From: Solea solea
Taxonomy: Eukaryota > Chordata > Actinopteri > Pleuronectiformes > Soleidae
Direction of reading: 5' to 3'
Length of the DNA stretch: 64,000 nt
Assembly: GCF_958295425.1 (NCBI RefSeq)
Contig: NC_081154.1
Span: 3,631,139-3,695,138 of the forward strand
A program made the translations under genes and the position numbers. The notes under the pieces are model-generated. The model made no database searches. It was given only the letters and a program-made list of their open reading frames with translations, and had not been told where the DNA came from. Shown here piece by piece: positions 22,945 through 35,989 of the stretch. Each line of letters begins with the position of its first letter. Within the stretch, counting starts at the first letter, position 1.

Positions 22945-25900
22945 GGTGAAAAACGACTGGGAAAAAGAGTGATACTGAACATTAAAGGGAGTTCAGAAGG
23001 TGGTGTCTTTTTTCAGCCTTTCTAAAATAACATGTAGGGAAATGGATTAGTGGGAATGTCAGCCTCACAGCCTTAAACTAGTAATCAAGTGTTAGTTCCA
23101 AAAACCAAGGAGCATCAGGTTATGTTTGAAAATAAATCCCAGCTAATGATCATAAAACAACTTTAGATCATGTGTTGTGACATTTACCAAACTGGCCTCG
23201 TTCTAAACAGGATTATATAAGAAACTGTACTAGATAAAGTGTTTTATTGTCGTCGTCATAATAATAATAATAACGATAAATGTTGACTTTTTTGTGTGGT
23301 ATATTTAGCTTTAATGTCAGAGGCTTTTGGTATGAAAATATAAATAAATTAGCAGGACACATTAGTCAACAGTGTTCCAAATAGCTATTTAGTAACAGTT
23401 TCAGTCAGGTCCTTTCGACTTCCTCCGACTGAAAACGAGAAAACTGTCGCCTTTATGACTGTAAAAGTGCTTCATGCAAGAATGGGAATCTTAACAGACA
23501 TAGCAACAGTAACTAAGAGGCCAGTGGGCTCAGTGATCGCATTACGAGGCCGTTAGATGACGATAATCAAGACGAAGCATAAAGACAGACATACATATGC
23601 ACAACTCCACGAGGATTTCTCACCAGTGAGCTCCACCTCGACACGTGCGCTGAATGAGTTTAACATATACACATCTGCAAGCTCCATAGCAGGGGGCATT
23701 AATTTTTAATGTCTACATAAATGCATTGTGCATCTTGTGCAACGATTCATCCCATTCAGTATAAAATGTTCACAAATTGAAATAAACTCGTAAGAGAGGC
23801 AGTGATTTAGCTCCCAGTCGAGACACAGTCCTCATATGGACACTGAAATCTCAAAAACAAAACTCTTTAGCATAAATGAAAATGGAATAGAGCTTCAAAG
23901 AAGATTCACCTGAATTATACCAAGACGACGAAGAGCAAAGGCACAGGCAACGGCCGGGCCCATCATTACGTATTCTCCAGGTTATTACTGCGTCTTCCCC
24001 TCGGTGGGAAGGAGACTCCGAGTCGGTGGCTTGTAATTGTAGTTCTTGTTCTTGATGTTGTTTATGGTTAATTAATGAGCTAGCGGATCAAAGGGAGAAT
24101 CCCCGATCCCACTGGAAGTTCTGACCCACATCTCTTCCCTATCCTCCAAAAGCACTCTCCTCATACGTGCCAGCACAAGTCAGCAGAAATAAGAAAAAAA
24201 AAAAAAAACAACGCCGTCAAAATATGTACATGTATGTAGAGTTTGTTTACTGAATGTGAGGAAGAAGTGGAGGATTTGGGTTGGAATGATGCAGCCTTTA
24301 AGTGAGAAAGGAGTTGGTTTACAGCACTAAACGCTGCTCTTCTGAACCTTAAGTAAGTGAAAAACTGAGAGACTTTCTGCCGTATCAGCTCTTACAAAGC
24401 ACTTTGGCTTAACTCCTGTGCTTTTAAATGAGCTATATTAACAAATATGACCATCAGACATTATCACATTGAAGCTTTTACTATGATATTAGTTTGTCCA
24501 GTGCTGCTCTCTAAATTATCTGGTACCATTCTATTCAAAAAGTGTGCCCATGCTACAGTGATCCTATTATATTATTATATGTTAAGTTCAATGTGCCAAT
24601 GCATATCAGCCATATGCATTTTTTAAATGGGTCACGCCTCAGTGAGTAAAATGAAAGCGCATCTGCAAATTCATTAAGAGTTTCATTCAGGAACTCCCGC
24701 TAATCTGCTCCATCGGGATTTGGGGTGAAGGTTTGATTGACGGCGCAGTTACAGATTAAAATTCAAGATGATTTTGCTCACCGGAGTATGTGATACGTCA
24801 TCTTTTTAACGTCTAACTCTCACATAATCTGTTGAAGATTATGTCTGCAATCGTCGATTGTGAGTATTTTTACTTGCTTTTTTTGTTTTGCTGCTCTATT
24901 CTTGTGGGTTTGTGTTTGGGTTGTGTATATGTGCGGCAGAGCAGTGACCATTGCCAGACCAGGACAGTTTGACTGCAACAGAAAATGTTGTATGTGCATA
25001 GACGGTCAAGCAACAAAGCTACTAAAACACGTTTTCACGAAAAATATGCCTCTACAAATGATGCAGAATTAATTTAAAACAATATTGTACAGTAAGAGAG
25101 GTAATGCATCTAAAATATATTAACTACACCTGCACTTAGAGTTTGCAAAACCAAATACAGTTAAGTTTTTCAAGCAGTAAAAGTGATTTTACCTCATAGT
25201 CTTCCCCAGGAAATTGCAGCAATAGTATCACAAGTACATAACCGAGTATGGAGCGTAATAAAAGGTGGTTTTATATGAAGTTTTATGTAATTTACTTACA
25301 TCAGACAGGCTAAAAAAAAAAAAAATCCCCCTTGTAGCCAGCTTTTCTATAATTCCACTCTCTCTCTCTCTCTACTCTGTCTTACATTTAACCCTCTTTC
25401 AGGTAACATTATAGGAGTTTTTGTTTTGTTTTTAAACGAGAGGACGGTTCTTGAACGCCTCTTTCAGAATTCAGGTGAGTGAAAACCTTAAGTTCCCATG
25501 TTCAGCCTTCTCCATCATATTCATCTCAACAATGGACAATAAGTTTTCTGTGCAACAGTGATTTACCACCAACAATCCACTCTCATCTGTTTCATAGCGG
25601 ATCAAATGTTTGTCACGTGCCGCTGAGTGCGAATGACGGTGCGGGCCAAGGTGTCGAGAGGCGTTTGTGCGCCTGACCCCAGCAGCAGCCTGTGAGCTCT
25701 GATAAGAGGACGCGCTACATCACTACCTGCCCACCCTTTCCTTATCACTGCAGCCTCGCCGATCAATGTCATGCAGCTTTGCTGTTTCTCCCAAATCTCA
25801 GTGGACGTGTTAACCGTGTTATGTAATTTGTTTTTTTATTGCTCACACACAATGAAAAGCAAACCGCGCAATAAAGATGGAAATTAAAATGCTTATGCGT

Positions 25901-26218
25901 CTATTCCCCCGAGTTGCGGCGGTTTCTCTTTCTCCCCTCCATGATTGTTATCTCCCTCTCTCTCTCTTCATCTATCCGTCTTTCGCTCATTTCATCACTT
26001 TATTGCAATTCCTTTCATTCCTGACAGGCGCCGGTCCGCTGGGATTACGCTGCAGCGCCCTCCCTCTTTAAAAACCCGCTTGGATCAACCGTACATGCAA
26101 GATCCGTGTGAGAAAACACTCAATCGCACAGGAGGTTACACACTGATGGAATGCCAGAGCATACGCACATGAACACACCTCGAAACATGTAGCCACTGTC
26201 ACGGCTTTGAAGTGAAAA

Positions 26219-26243
26219 AAAGAAGAAGAAGAAGAAGAAGAAG
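26219..26243. repeat. GAA microsatellite
   Basis: Seven GAA units follow an A run. Confidence 0.95.
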
Positions 26244-27209
26244 CACGAAGAAGCAGGTGAGAAGGCGGTGGAAAAACATCCTGGAATCATCAAAGGGTAA
26301 AAATAAAAGCTTCCTCCACAAGTCACTGCTGTGTATCAGTTCATGTTCTTAGTCAGTTTGGTTAAATAACAGCTCAAGTGAGCACAAAGCTTTAAATTCA
26401 ATTTAGGAGGTTTTTGTTGGCAGAGATTTAATATACGACACATAAGAATGTTTGTTTAATTGTTTTTTCATAGCATTTATATTTACTTCAAGCAATTTTC
26501 AGTGGCTTCCAATTAGCCAGAGCCACACAACAAAATAATAATGACATCCTTTCTGGTATGAGTAGGCCACCGTAGCTCCCAGAAACATTTGGGAAAGGGA
26601 GGGAAGAGTGCCAAGTTTGTTACAACCTGCACTCTCATCATTTTTACACAGTGTAACCTCGACGGTATGTTCCATTTGTAGCCGGAAATCAGAATTTCCA
26701 CCTGGGAAACTCAAATTCAACTGTATTAAGGTAGGATTTTTATTTTTTTTCATTGTTTTAGAGTGGTGAGAGTATAGGTGATCTACTAGTTTATGTGTTT
26801 GTGAAACGTAGCCTATAGGCCCTCATTTATTTATTTTTTCTTGGCACAGCCCCCTCTCTGCACTTCATTCGCCCCCCAAAACAGAGTCATTTACTGCTGG
26901 CGCCGGGCCTGCTCACGACCAGTTCCAAATTCTGATGTAAAGGGATGGCCGCATTAAAGTGATTTTGTGGCTGTATATAGAAACACAGATATCAACTAAG
27001 AAACTTTTCCTGCCAGCTACCAGTGTGGAATTTCCAGAAAAAGTTCCAGTGAACTCCTGTGAGAATACAGCAGGAAAATCCTCCTGTCCTGCTGTTTTTT
27101 TCCATTATTTCTGCTGTTATTTCATAACCTGAGAGTGAGTAAGTTGTCAATGACTGGAAAAATCTATTACACAGTAATGAAATAAGTGGCCTTTTTCTGA
27201 TGTGTGTGC

Positions 27210-27826
27210 TTAAAGGTGACATCGAAAGCTTGTATCACACATATATGTTAGTTATGGAGGTCTACTTACATATATTAACTTGTTTTCATGGTTAAAAACC
27301 TACTAGTTGCTGCAAACGAGCCGATCAAAATATCTCCTCACTGACGCTCTCGTCATCCGCGCTGTTTCAGACCAAAACCACACCCCCAGAACGTGGACTG
27401 TGTTGTGATTGGCCAGCCAACGAGAGCTTTCCTACTGTCCTGTGATTGGCCAGGTACCTGGAAGTGACGTAATTGGTAGGCCAGCTCTCAGATACACAGC
27501 TCCCCCTCTGGCACGGTGGATGCTCTGCATCTCAGCAGCTACAACGAGAGTAGTTCTTCTTCTGCGGTTGAATGTATGCAACCGGATGTGCCCGGACTAG
27601 TGCCCGCACCAGGAGGCGCTACGGTGGTGAGGATTTCTGATGACATCATCAGCATAGGGAAGTGCCGATCCGCTTCGCAGAGCCCAGGAAAACAATACAA
27701 CACTATTTTCTCAGCAGTGGCTGAACTGTTTGTTCTGAAACTTTAGGGTTTCATAAACAAGGTAATGACGCAGATACACACACAAACGCAGCGTTAATTG
27801 GAGCTTCCGGTCTATGTCGCCTTTAA
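27210..27826. mobile_element. 617-bp TIR DNA element with a CG-rich interior
   Basis: It begins ttaaaggtgacatcgaaagc and ends agcttccggtctatgtcgcc tttaa; these are inverted repeats with a few mismatches. The interior is richer in CG than the flanks and has direct copies of tgtgattggcca. The short ORFs (27409-27600, 27516-27746) are not family-like. Non-autonomous, class unassigned. Confidence 0.75.
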
Positions 27827-28488
27827 CAGACATCAACTCAGATGGCTTGAATGGTGAAATCATCTGTTCAGGTAATATATTCAAAATTCAGAGGCCATGA
27901 CCAGTATGAGAAATACACTTGCCAATAGGAGAACTTTGTCCTGTCACCTTGAATGTTTTCCCTTCAAAATATTTATCATAAGAATTTTCTTGGCACCGAA
28001 TAATAGAATCCACTTTGGCTCAAATTTAAACAACATCAAAGTCAATACAATGCATTTGCATCATTAAATTAAAACTGATGTGGGGTCACAAACACACTCC
28101 GTATTTTCCAGGTTAATGAAGCGAGGAACCCCGGGCCAATACTTTCAATTTGTGTCTGGCAGCAGTGTGCGTGTATCCTTTTGATGTGGATGTGACATTT
28201 TCACAGAAATCAATAACTCAGTCAGTCCGATTTTTCTCCCTCAACCGCAGGAGCAAAGCAGCTAAAATTAGGAGAGTTGACAGCTACTCACGAAAATCAC
28301 ACAGCAGTCCTAACATCAGCATGGAGAGAGTAATCACACACTCAGTGCAGGGCTGTACATACACACACACCAACGCGGCCCCTTTAAAGTCTTCAGAAAT
28401 TACATATGTTAGAAAATGGTGGCTGAAAACAAATGTGGAGTAAAGAATTATGAAGTGAATGAATGAACTGAAAACTTTTGGATTTTTT

Positions 28489-28640
28489 TAGGCATGTCTG
28501 CAATGGACTGGCGACCTGTCCAGGGTGTACAGTAACCCGCCTTTCACGCTATGTTAGCTGGGATTGGATTGGCACCAGCGCGCCCCCCGTGATCCTCACG
28601 TGGAGGATAAAGCGGTAGAAGATGGATGGATGGACGGATT
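28489..28640 (+). mobile_element. GATGGATGG-tailed retroelement 3' end
   Basis: It contains atggactggcgacctgtcca, then gggtgta, tagctgggattggattggca, aggataaagcggtagaagat and the GATGGATGG tail. This is the teleost 3' end I associate with RTE/Rex3-like LINEs and SINEs sharing their tail. Other copies: 39630-39750, 47920-48105, 63755-64000. Confidence 0.7.
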
Positions 28641-29769
28641 TCATGTGGTATTAAATCAAACATGTGAGAAATCCTGCATCTTTTTCACACCCTCATCACT
28701 GTGGTTCTCCGTGGTGCTGAGGAAGCCAGCGCTGCAGCCACATTCACATTTTTACAATATTTCCACCACGCACTTTGTTACAAACCGGCAACAGAAGGCT
28801 TTGTTGTGTTTTACACGACAGGCTTATATGAACAAAGCCTTCGAGGTCTGGCCGGCCTGGGACCAGAAGACCCTTGTGTTAAAGCCCAGTCGAGACTGAC
28901 AGTCAAGCAAATGAACAGATAAATAAGTAAACACCATTAAAAATGTATCTCACACACACACACACGCATAAATAAAAGCAAACATAGTTTGGCCAAACAG
29001 ACAGGGACTTATTCCTTATTAAAGAAATATATAATTGTGATTTAATTATTTATGTCGTGGCCCTCACACACACACATTAGAATACACAGATGTTGCCTTT
29101 TCTTTTTCTTTTCCTCTGCTGATGTCGCTCTCACCGGGGAGCTGGGCCTCATCGGTCGGTCTAACAGGAATCCGATCACAACTCCCATCATCACTCACAC
29201 AGCTAGAAGCAATACGCCTGATGTCTGATGATTAGAAAGGCCCACAATGCACTGCAATCAATGTATCTGAGAAGACTCAGCCTTACGGGGAGGAATAAGA
29301 GAACTGAAGCTGTTACAATGAACTTAAATCAATGCAAAAGGAAGAAGAAAAAAAAGAAAAGAATACAATCCTCTCCTTTATTTAGATAAAGAAGCTTGGC
29401 GAGAACTTAGCAAGGGAGGAAAACTTAATCTTATCATTCTCTCTTTAACTTTGCTTGTTAACAAATGTACAAAAACACAATGTTCCAGCCAACACCGATA
29501 AATCATTACCAAATGTGAATTAAACTACTGCCAACCAGTACGACAACTTGGTCTCACAGAATTGGACATAAATCCTGTGATTTGCTTTGTTTCCTCTTGG
29601 GGAAATATTTGAGATATGCACACTGGCAGGTGATAAAGGAAATAAAATGAAAATTAATCAAACTTTTTATCAGTAACAGAATTTGCTTAGCTTTGCATAA
29701 AGACCGCTGCTCAAATTAATGAAGGAAAACTTGGCTCGAAGTTACCTGGTTAAAGAGGAGGGAGTTAAT

Positions 29770-30018
29770 GGTGGAGAGATGCTCCATCCACGTTCAACGC
29801 ATAGACTTTATGCACTTTGTTCTCAATGTTGTGAATAAATAGAGAAATCCTGCACTTTTAACTTTTCACGTTAATAGACAGATATCGCGATGCATCGCTG
29901 TATGATTGTCTTGCAGTATATTGATTATCACAGAATCGTTGTATCGTGACATTTTTGGTATCGTGGACCATGTATCGTGTATCGTATCGTGAGGTCAGGT
30001 ACCCTGTGATTCCCACCC
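29770..30018. mobile_element. Truncated DNA element related to 52384-52674
   Basis: Shared words include catagactttatgcactttg, gtgaataaatagagaaatcc, atattgattatcacagaatc and tggaccatgtatcgtgtatc. The left end seen in the other copy is missing. Confidence 0.7.
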
Positions 30019-30654
30019 CTAATATATATAGTGAGCAACCAGAGGTCATAGAAGAACGGCCAGAGCAGTTTGAGATGATTGAAAAGCAACAGTAACGTTG
30101 CAGGAGGTTTGCAGACGACCTGGTTCCTATTTGCCGATACCAGCTGTCAATCACAATAATGTCCACTCATATATATGCTCTATTGTCTATTTTCCTCAAG
30201 AACTCCACAGGAAAATGTTTATTGGCGTTATAAATCGAGTGAGAAGACGACTCATTTTCCCGCAGACTTTTTGCAACCAGCAAATTTGCCCCCTGGTGGC
30301 TATTAAATATATCCTTACTTTCCTCGTTGGTGTCCTCAGGAGAAACAGAAGACTACATTCAAATTTTTTATATACGGCCTATAAAAAAACACCCACCTTC
30401 CACCCGCCCTATAAAGCTCCTCGACTGCTAATTAAATGGTCTCCTCGCTCTAGTTTTGTATTTAACTTTGAAAAAATGAAAGGCAAACGGCATCAACCGT
30501 AATATTCTCTCCACTCTCCGACTGCGCGAGCGCACGCCGAGCCCCTTCAAGTCACACTGGGTTGTTACCCACGGAGACAAATGTGGAGCACAGAGCTGTG
30601 GGACGTGTTTGACAAGTATCATAAGTCACGTACAGAGACACAGACGGCACTCAC

Positions 30655-30761
30655 CTCGATGAGTTTACGCTCGTAGCTGGCAGCCAGCTCCTCGGCGTCG
30701 CCCATGAACTTATTCTGCGGGACGGGGGTCTGCTCCTCGCTGGACCGCAACACCGACAGAG
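30655..30761 (-). CDS. snx29: SNX29 internal coding exon, end of central coiled coil
   Basis: This exon encodes part of sorting nexin 29, a RUN- and PX-domain protein of the sorting nexin family. On the minus strand it follows the acceptor gccacag and ends at the consensus donor gtgagt. It is 107 nt: two bases finish a split codon, then 35 codons follow, beginning LSVLRSSEEQTPVPQ and ending AEELAASYERKLIE. The last 14 residues match the mammalian coiled coil (AEELASSYERKLIE from memory) with one change. The first 20 or so residues diverge from the mammalian protein, but the recalled human segment has the same length of 35 residues. The exon leaves phase 0, which fits the next exon at 14803. 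The exon before it is not recognised in this window. Identity is very likely; the function of the segment is inferred from the family. Confidence 0.93.
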
Positions 30762-32413
30762 CTGTGGCGACAAAGACAAAAGAGAGCAACAATCATACGA
30801 TTGTAAAGAGTGGGGTTCTATCATTGTGTCATAATCTGTGGTGAGTTACTGCAACTGTTTCAGGAAAGAGAAAACGATGCACTGTGTGCAGCAGATCTAT
30901 ATTGTAGACAGGAAAGAGCCATAAATCCCCATTTTATTTCAGACGTGTCACACGCTGTAGTAAATATGAGTCATACACATCCCAGAAAGAACATATAGTC
31001 ATCACGGGAAGAAAGACATGCATTTGCACACAAATCCTTCAACACGCAGACGTGCCTGTGTACGTAAGAATATAGAATTGCCGTACGTCGCGGTCACATT
31101 TGTCTTTCTGCTCTGTCAGCATGATAAACTCTGCTCTCGCTGTTGTGACTTTCTGTGCAGACAAAGTTTATTGTTTCCGTGCTCGACTGTAGCTCACTAA
31201 CCAGCTAAAGTCATCACGACGGAGCCTCAAGCGCCACTTTCTGAGCCCATGAACATCAACTAATCGCGTTCCCTCTGCACACAAAAAAACACAGCAGGTC
31301 TTAGAAGCTGGAGTCCCGGCTAAAGAAGGCTGAGTGGAGGATGGATCTGTTTTGTGGCATTATTTTTGTGCCGCCACCACACAGCGAACACCTAGACAAG
31401 ATAGAGATGGGAGGATGGAGATTACAGAGTACCAAAGTACGGAGATATCAATTCAGCGAGTCCAGAGGCTGCACGGAGCTCAAATAAACTTGCTGTGATG
31501 GCTCTTCAGGCAGACGCTTTAGACAATATCCTGGGTAAGCTGTGATGACATAAAGGGAGAAGCAAGTGTCTGCGTGTCGAGACGGAGAGTGAGTCCACCA
31601 GGAAAAAGCTGCCGAGAACCCGAGCGGTGATGGAGCAGCTCAACACCTGTTGAGCGGCAGCTGGACAACAAAAACATAAAAGATCGCACACTGTACTGAG
31701 CATAATTCTAAGAAGACAGGAATGAAGAAGCAAACCCACAGAACCACTTTCTCAACTTCTCAGGAACTTCAGATCTACATACAATATAGTATCTAACAAC
31801 AGAGTTTGGTCACGCTATAACCTACAATTACTGGCACTGTAGGAAAGTTGCTCACTCACACACGTGTGTAAACTAAGTGCATGTATGTATACACGCACAC
31901 GCAGCTGCTGGGGGGGGGAGACGGTCGGTTAGTTTTCTTATTGCGCACCAGATGTTTGCTCGATCTCCTGGAGTCAGGAAACATCTGTGTGCCCCCAACA
32001 TGTCCACCCACACACCCCCGCGTATGCTTCACTATCAGAAGCCGATCAATGTGACAGGGAAGACAAATTCAACCTTTAGAGCGTTAGAACGTGATGATTG
32101 CGAGAGTAACCGCCAGTTTGTGAGCGGACGTGTTTGTTTGATATCTATAAGCTTGTGTTCCCGTCTCTGTGCTTGTCCGTGGGCGCTATGTTGTCGAGCG
32201 AATAAAAGATAATGCTACATATGACTTTAGAGCTGTTATAAAACTTTTTACTCTGTGTGTGTGTGTGTTCTTCCCAAAACTGTGAATCCGCTGGATTGTC
32301 TCCAGTGTGTAGGAGACAGACATCTCTAGAGATCTGTGCCAGTTAAGTGGGGAGAGTCCCCCGAGATCTCACACACACACACACACAAATACACACACTT
32401 GTACAGCATTCTT

Positions 32414-32596
32414 AGGGTGCATTCACACCAGCTCCTTCTTATTAATCGAAACGTGGTTCATTTGCTCGGAAAAAAAATATGTTCGGTTTGTTCCACTAAA
32501 GTGCGAAAGTGTGGAAGCAAACTCGGACCGGCTAAATGTCGCAACCCCCAGTCGTACTGAGTCTAGCGGACTATTAGGTGTGAGAATGACCTTAGT
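32414..32596. mobile_element. Short TIR DNA element, second copy
   Basis: It starts agggtgcattcacaccagct and ends aggtgtgagaatgacctta; the ends are imperfect inverted repeats of each other. It carries the internal motif gtcgtactgagtctagcgg, shared with 1450-1475. This copy lacks the insertion found in the copy near 1165. Confidence 0.75.
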
Positions 32597-32614
32597 GAGG
32601 AAACTAGTGAAACT

Positions 32615-32828
32615 AGTGATGGGTATCGGTATCAGTCCAATACTGGTCAAAATCCCTGGGTCGGATATCAGACAGATAGTCAGACAGACAGTCTTTGAAA
32701 TGACTCAGCACATGTTGTGAACAGCTTCATACGTTCATAAATGGTCTAAAACGACTGTATCGGACTAATATCAGTATGAGTTTGTGATATCGGCATTGGA
32801 CACAAAAAGTGGTATCGTCCCATCCCAA
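32615..32828. mobile_element. TATCGG-rich DNA element, copy 1
   Basis: gatgggtatcggtatcagtc at the left and gatatcggcattggacacaa, then agtggtatcgtcccatccc at the right. Related copies lie at 32925-33220 and 37303-37585. Confidence 0.7.
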
Positions 32829-32924
32829 GACAAAACACATCCCCTAGCCCCATCCCAAACTTTAACCATCACAACTAAATGCCAAACATTAAACCCAGTC
32901 CTAATTAGGGATTAGCCAAAATGA

Positions 32925-33220
32925 TACTCTGTATCGGTCCGATACTGTTCAAAGTCACTTGATATCGGACAGATAAAAAAAGTGAAATCCAATACAATAC
33001 AAAAGTCCTATATATCACATGCTTCACAAAAATTTAAATAAAGTCGTGTCGTGGGCTTTTTATTTGTTCTTTATGGGAGAAGAATATTTGTGAAACAGTT
33101 GGAGTATTATGCCTTTGAAATGACTCTAAAATGCCTATCTGTATTGCACTGGTATCGGTACATACTCTAGTTTGTGATATCGGTATCGGTCGTGAAAAAG
33201 TGATACTGTGCCATCCCAAG
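32925..33220. mobile_element. TATCGG-rich DNA element, copy 2
   Basis: gtatcggtccgatactgttc at the left and gtgatatcggtatcggtcgt, then gatactgtgccatccca at the right. The interior has gtcgtgggctttttatttgt and agaagaatatttgtgaaac, present in copy 3 with changes. Roughly 97 bp from copy 1, same orientation. Confidence 0.7.
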
Positions 33221-34639
33221 TGTCAAGCCTTAAAAAAGCCCCTTTAAAATTGTGAGGACCAGCCAAAAAATGTCCTTCCAGAGTCAAAACATCCTTACAA
33301 AGACAGGGTTTGGAAATTTGACCTCACAGTCGACGCCACACGTACAACAATCGAGAAAAAATTGAAAAAAACAAATCCAAAGCCTGGACGAGTGATAACC
33401 ACGTCGTGCCAATTGTGGAGGAAAAGCAGGACAGAAGTTTGACACATTTGACTAATGCTGCTTTGTCCATTAGCAGGGAGGAGACGTGGCACCGTGTTGG
33501 CGACCGCGAGCACACAGCAGGACGCGGAGCAAACAAATGTCCGTCCCCGACGCAGCCGAGCCCGAGCGAGCCTGCTAAATAAAAGATGTGCTGGGCTCTT
33601 GCCACAATAGGACTAATGTGCAATCAAGTGAAGCACTCCTCGCAATGCCTTAAGAGCACAAACCCCCGGCTCTCTGTACAGACTGTGAAATTGGGGCTTC
33701 TGTGAGTCTTGTCTTCCATATCTTATCTTCTTATGAAATCTCTCCATCCCTCCCAGCTCCTGCTTCCTGTCCTTTGTTCTTTCTTGTTTTTTTCTTCTTT
33801 CTTTTTTTGTGTGCCCCTAACTTTCTTCCATTTCCTTTCACTTAAAAAGTGTCTTTTTTTTGTTGTTGTTTTTGTTGCCTTCGGTATGACGTATTGATTC
33901 GGGCTCCTTTTCTCTCATCTTTGTTGCATCGTTTCTCCCAAAACTTCTGCTCATTTATGCAACCTTCATTCATCCTTTCTCTTCATACTTTGCAATCTTC
34001 CTCATTCCTTACTCATTCATCCTCCTCCTCCTCATTGTCCATCTGTAATTTCTTTATTTCTCCTCCATTCACTTGGCACATCATGTGATGCGGGGGTTAC
34101 AGTGATCGTGCACGATCAATGAAAAACGTGCATATGAAGAGACAGAAATAACATGTTTTTCGTTCTATAACTACGACCAAACAAATGCTGCACTTACACT
34201 GCCGTACACACATTGTTTATTCGTCCATATATATGCTCTTTTCACTTCGACGTGGAAGGATTTTCGACAGCTCCAGGGTTGCCAATCATGAGTGGAGAGC
34301 CACGGAAATCATTCTAATCACGCACGTCAGCACAGAAACACACATTCGGGCACAGGCCCTGAAGCGTAGCTGAGATGTCTGAGGTGGCATGAAAGGAGCT
34401 GCGCCAATTACTACGGGGAAAAGCTGTGAGTGAGTTCAGCGACAGGTTTTCACCAGAACAACAAGGAGAAGTAGCAAATGCAGATTCTCGACCCCCTAAA
34501 CTGCCAAAAACAAACAAAACATTCAATTGTTTAATTTTCAAGTGAAACTCTAACGCTTTTACTGAATTGTCAGCTCACATATTCAACTAACCTCACCTCC
34601 CTCTTGTCCATTCTCTCCAACAATTCTGTCCAGCACCTC

Positions 34640-34770
34640 TCCTCTGTCCCACATTTTTCCTTTCACCACAACCTGTCTAGGCAGATGACTGCACATCTTT
34701 GAGTCTGGTTCTGTCAGAGATTTCTTCCTGTTAAAAGGGAGTTATTTCTCTTCTCACAAATAAAATTAAA
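34640..34770. mobile_element. Interspersed repeat, second copy in inverted orientation
   Basis: It contains caacctgtctaggcagatg, acatctttgagtctggttct and ttcttcctgttaaaaggga, matching the reverse complement of the 5205-5515 repeat. Truncated at both sides. Confidence 0.65.
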
Positions 34771-35298
34771 CTGAATTGTATATCTGTTTGAGCTTGGATG
34801 GTAAAGTTGAAACTCAAACCTGACAAACCTATTCGAGCTTCTTTTTTATTTAATTTATTTTTTTACTTTGTTCCTGGAAGTCTCAAGAAATGGTCCAATC
34901 ACTGCACAAAAAAAACAACCCACCAACTATCATCTGTCACGACCAAACGACAGCTATCAGCAGCCCACAATACCACAAAAGGTGTGAAGTGGCTGAAAGC
35001 CTTTTTCCTCTACCCCAGAATATCTTCTTTCTTTCATTCTCTTTTTTTTTTTCAGACCACACTCAAGGTCAAATGACACCCTAAAACTATGAAAAAGAAA
35101 CCTGATCAGAAAAGAACTGAATGAAAGCTAAAACATTTGAATCCAAAGTCATACATTTGCAGATGGTGAGTAAAATGAATGAAGAAACATCAATAGTAAC
35201 ACACATTGAGTTGTGAGACATCGCCTGGTAACGGTATGTTTTTTTTAACGCCAATAATCACACTTTGATGATGAGGATGTGGGAACCAACGGACTCAC

Positions 35299-35355
35299 CA
35301 TTAGCTTGAGATTTCATACACAACCGCTGCATGATCACATCCTCTTGTTTGGGAT
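35299..35355 (-). CDS. Possible SNX29 cassette exon (weak candidate)
   Basis: On the minus strand a 57-nt open stretch lies between a weak acceptor (ttcacttatag) and a perfect donor (gtgagt). It would encode 18 whole codons, PKQEDVIMQRLCMKSQAN, flanked by split codons. It takes two bases from the codon before and leaves one base, so it is symmetric and joins in frame to the SNX29 exon at 30761 (G+CT, Ala). I do not recognise the peptide, and it does not resemble the VGAVQMLKRE segment expected just upstream in SNX29. It could be an alternative exon or a chance match of donor and phase. Confidence 0.18.
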
Positions 35356-35526
35356 CTATAAGTGAATTTGATTTGACAGGTACATACTTTATGTTGGCTG
35401 GGTAAAGTGTTTTCTCTCGTTTGTGTGGTCATGTCAATAGATGATAAGTTCCCTACAGGGACATAAAGTTTCTGTTCAATAAAAAGAGCGAGGTATATCA
35501 CTTCTGCTAAAATGATCACTGTATAG

Positions 35527-35800
35527 TAGGGCTGAAACAGTTGCTCGATTAATCAATTGCTAAATGAATAGTCAATTACTTGAGCGGTTTATCCATCATT
35601 CATTATTTCTCAGATTTTTCAGCTTCTTAAATGTTAATATTTTCTGGTTTCTTTGCTTCATATGACAAAGAAATCATTAAAAGTGAATCAAAAGAGACAC
35701 TTGAGAACATCATTTCCAAGTTTGAGAAACATTTTTCATAACCTTCTGACATTTTATGGGCCAAACGATTACTTGATTAATCGAGAAAATAAAGGAGGGC
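35527..35800. mobile_element. AATCGATTAATCG-type DNA element, partial copy
   Basis: It shares aaatgttaatattttctgg-like sequence, aagaaatcattaaaagtgaa, the block around gagaacatcatttccaag, and ccaaacgattacttgattaa with the full copy at 42344. The end is abrupt after ttaatcgagaaaataaagg, so it lacks the distal terminus. Confidence 0.7.
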
Positions 35801-35989
35801 TACACCCTCCTTTATTGACTATAGTAACCTTTCAACCTTTCAATGTGTCCAAAAAGCAATCACACAAGTTCAAACTATTAAGAATCTTACTTTGGATTTG
35901 TGGTTTTTGAAGAAGAAAAAAAAAGGAGATCTTAAATCATTTTATCATTTTACTACAATCTCTTTCTTTGATAAGCACTTTTCAAACTA

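Larger units (their letters stand above)
14804..30654 (-). other. snx29: SNX29 15.85-kb intron
   Basis: The intron is bounded by donor gtgagt at 30654 and acceptor gctgcag at 14804. It carries the CTG and GA arrays, the 31-bp-TIR element with a minisatellite, a piggyBac-like copy, a SINE, a TA array, the 617-bp TIR element, an RTE-like tail and a repeat remnant ending near 30018. Stretches 14880-15340, 15390-16480, 16560-17810, 18310-18980, 19570-20300 and 20480-22880 show no gene that I can support. Neither do 22945-27200, 27830-28480 and 28650-29750. Confidence 0.85.
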
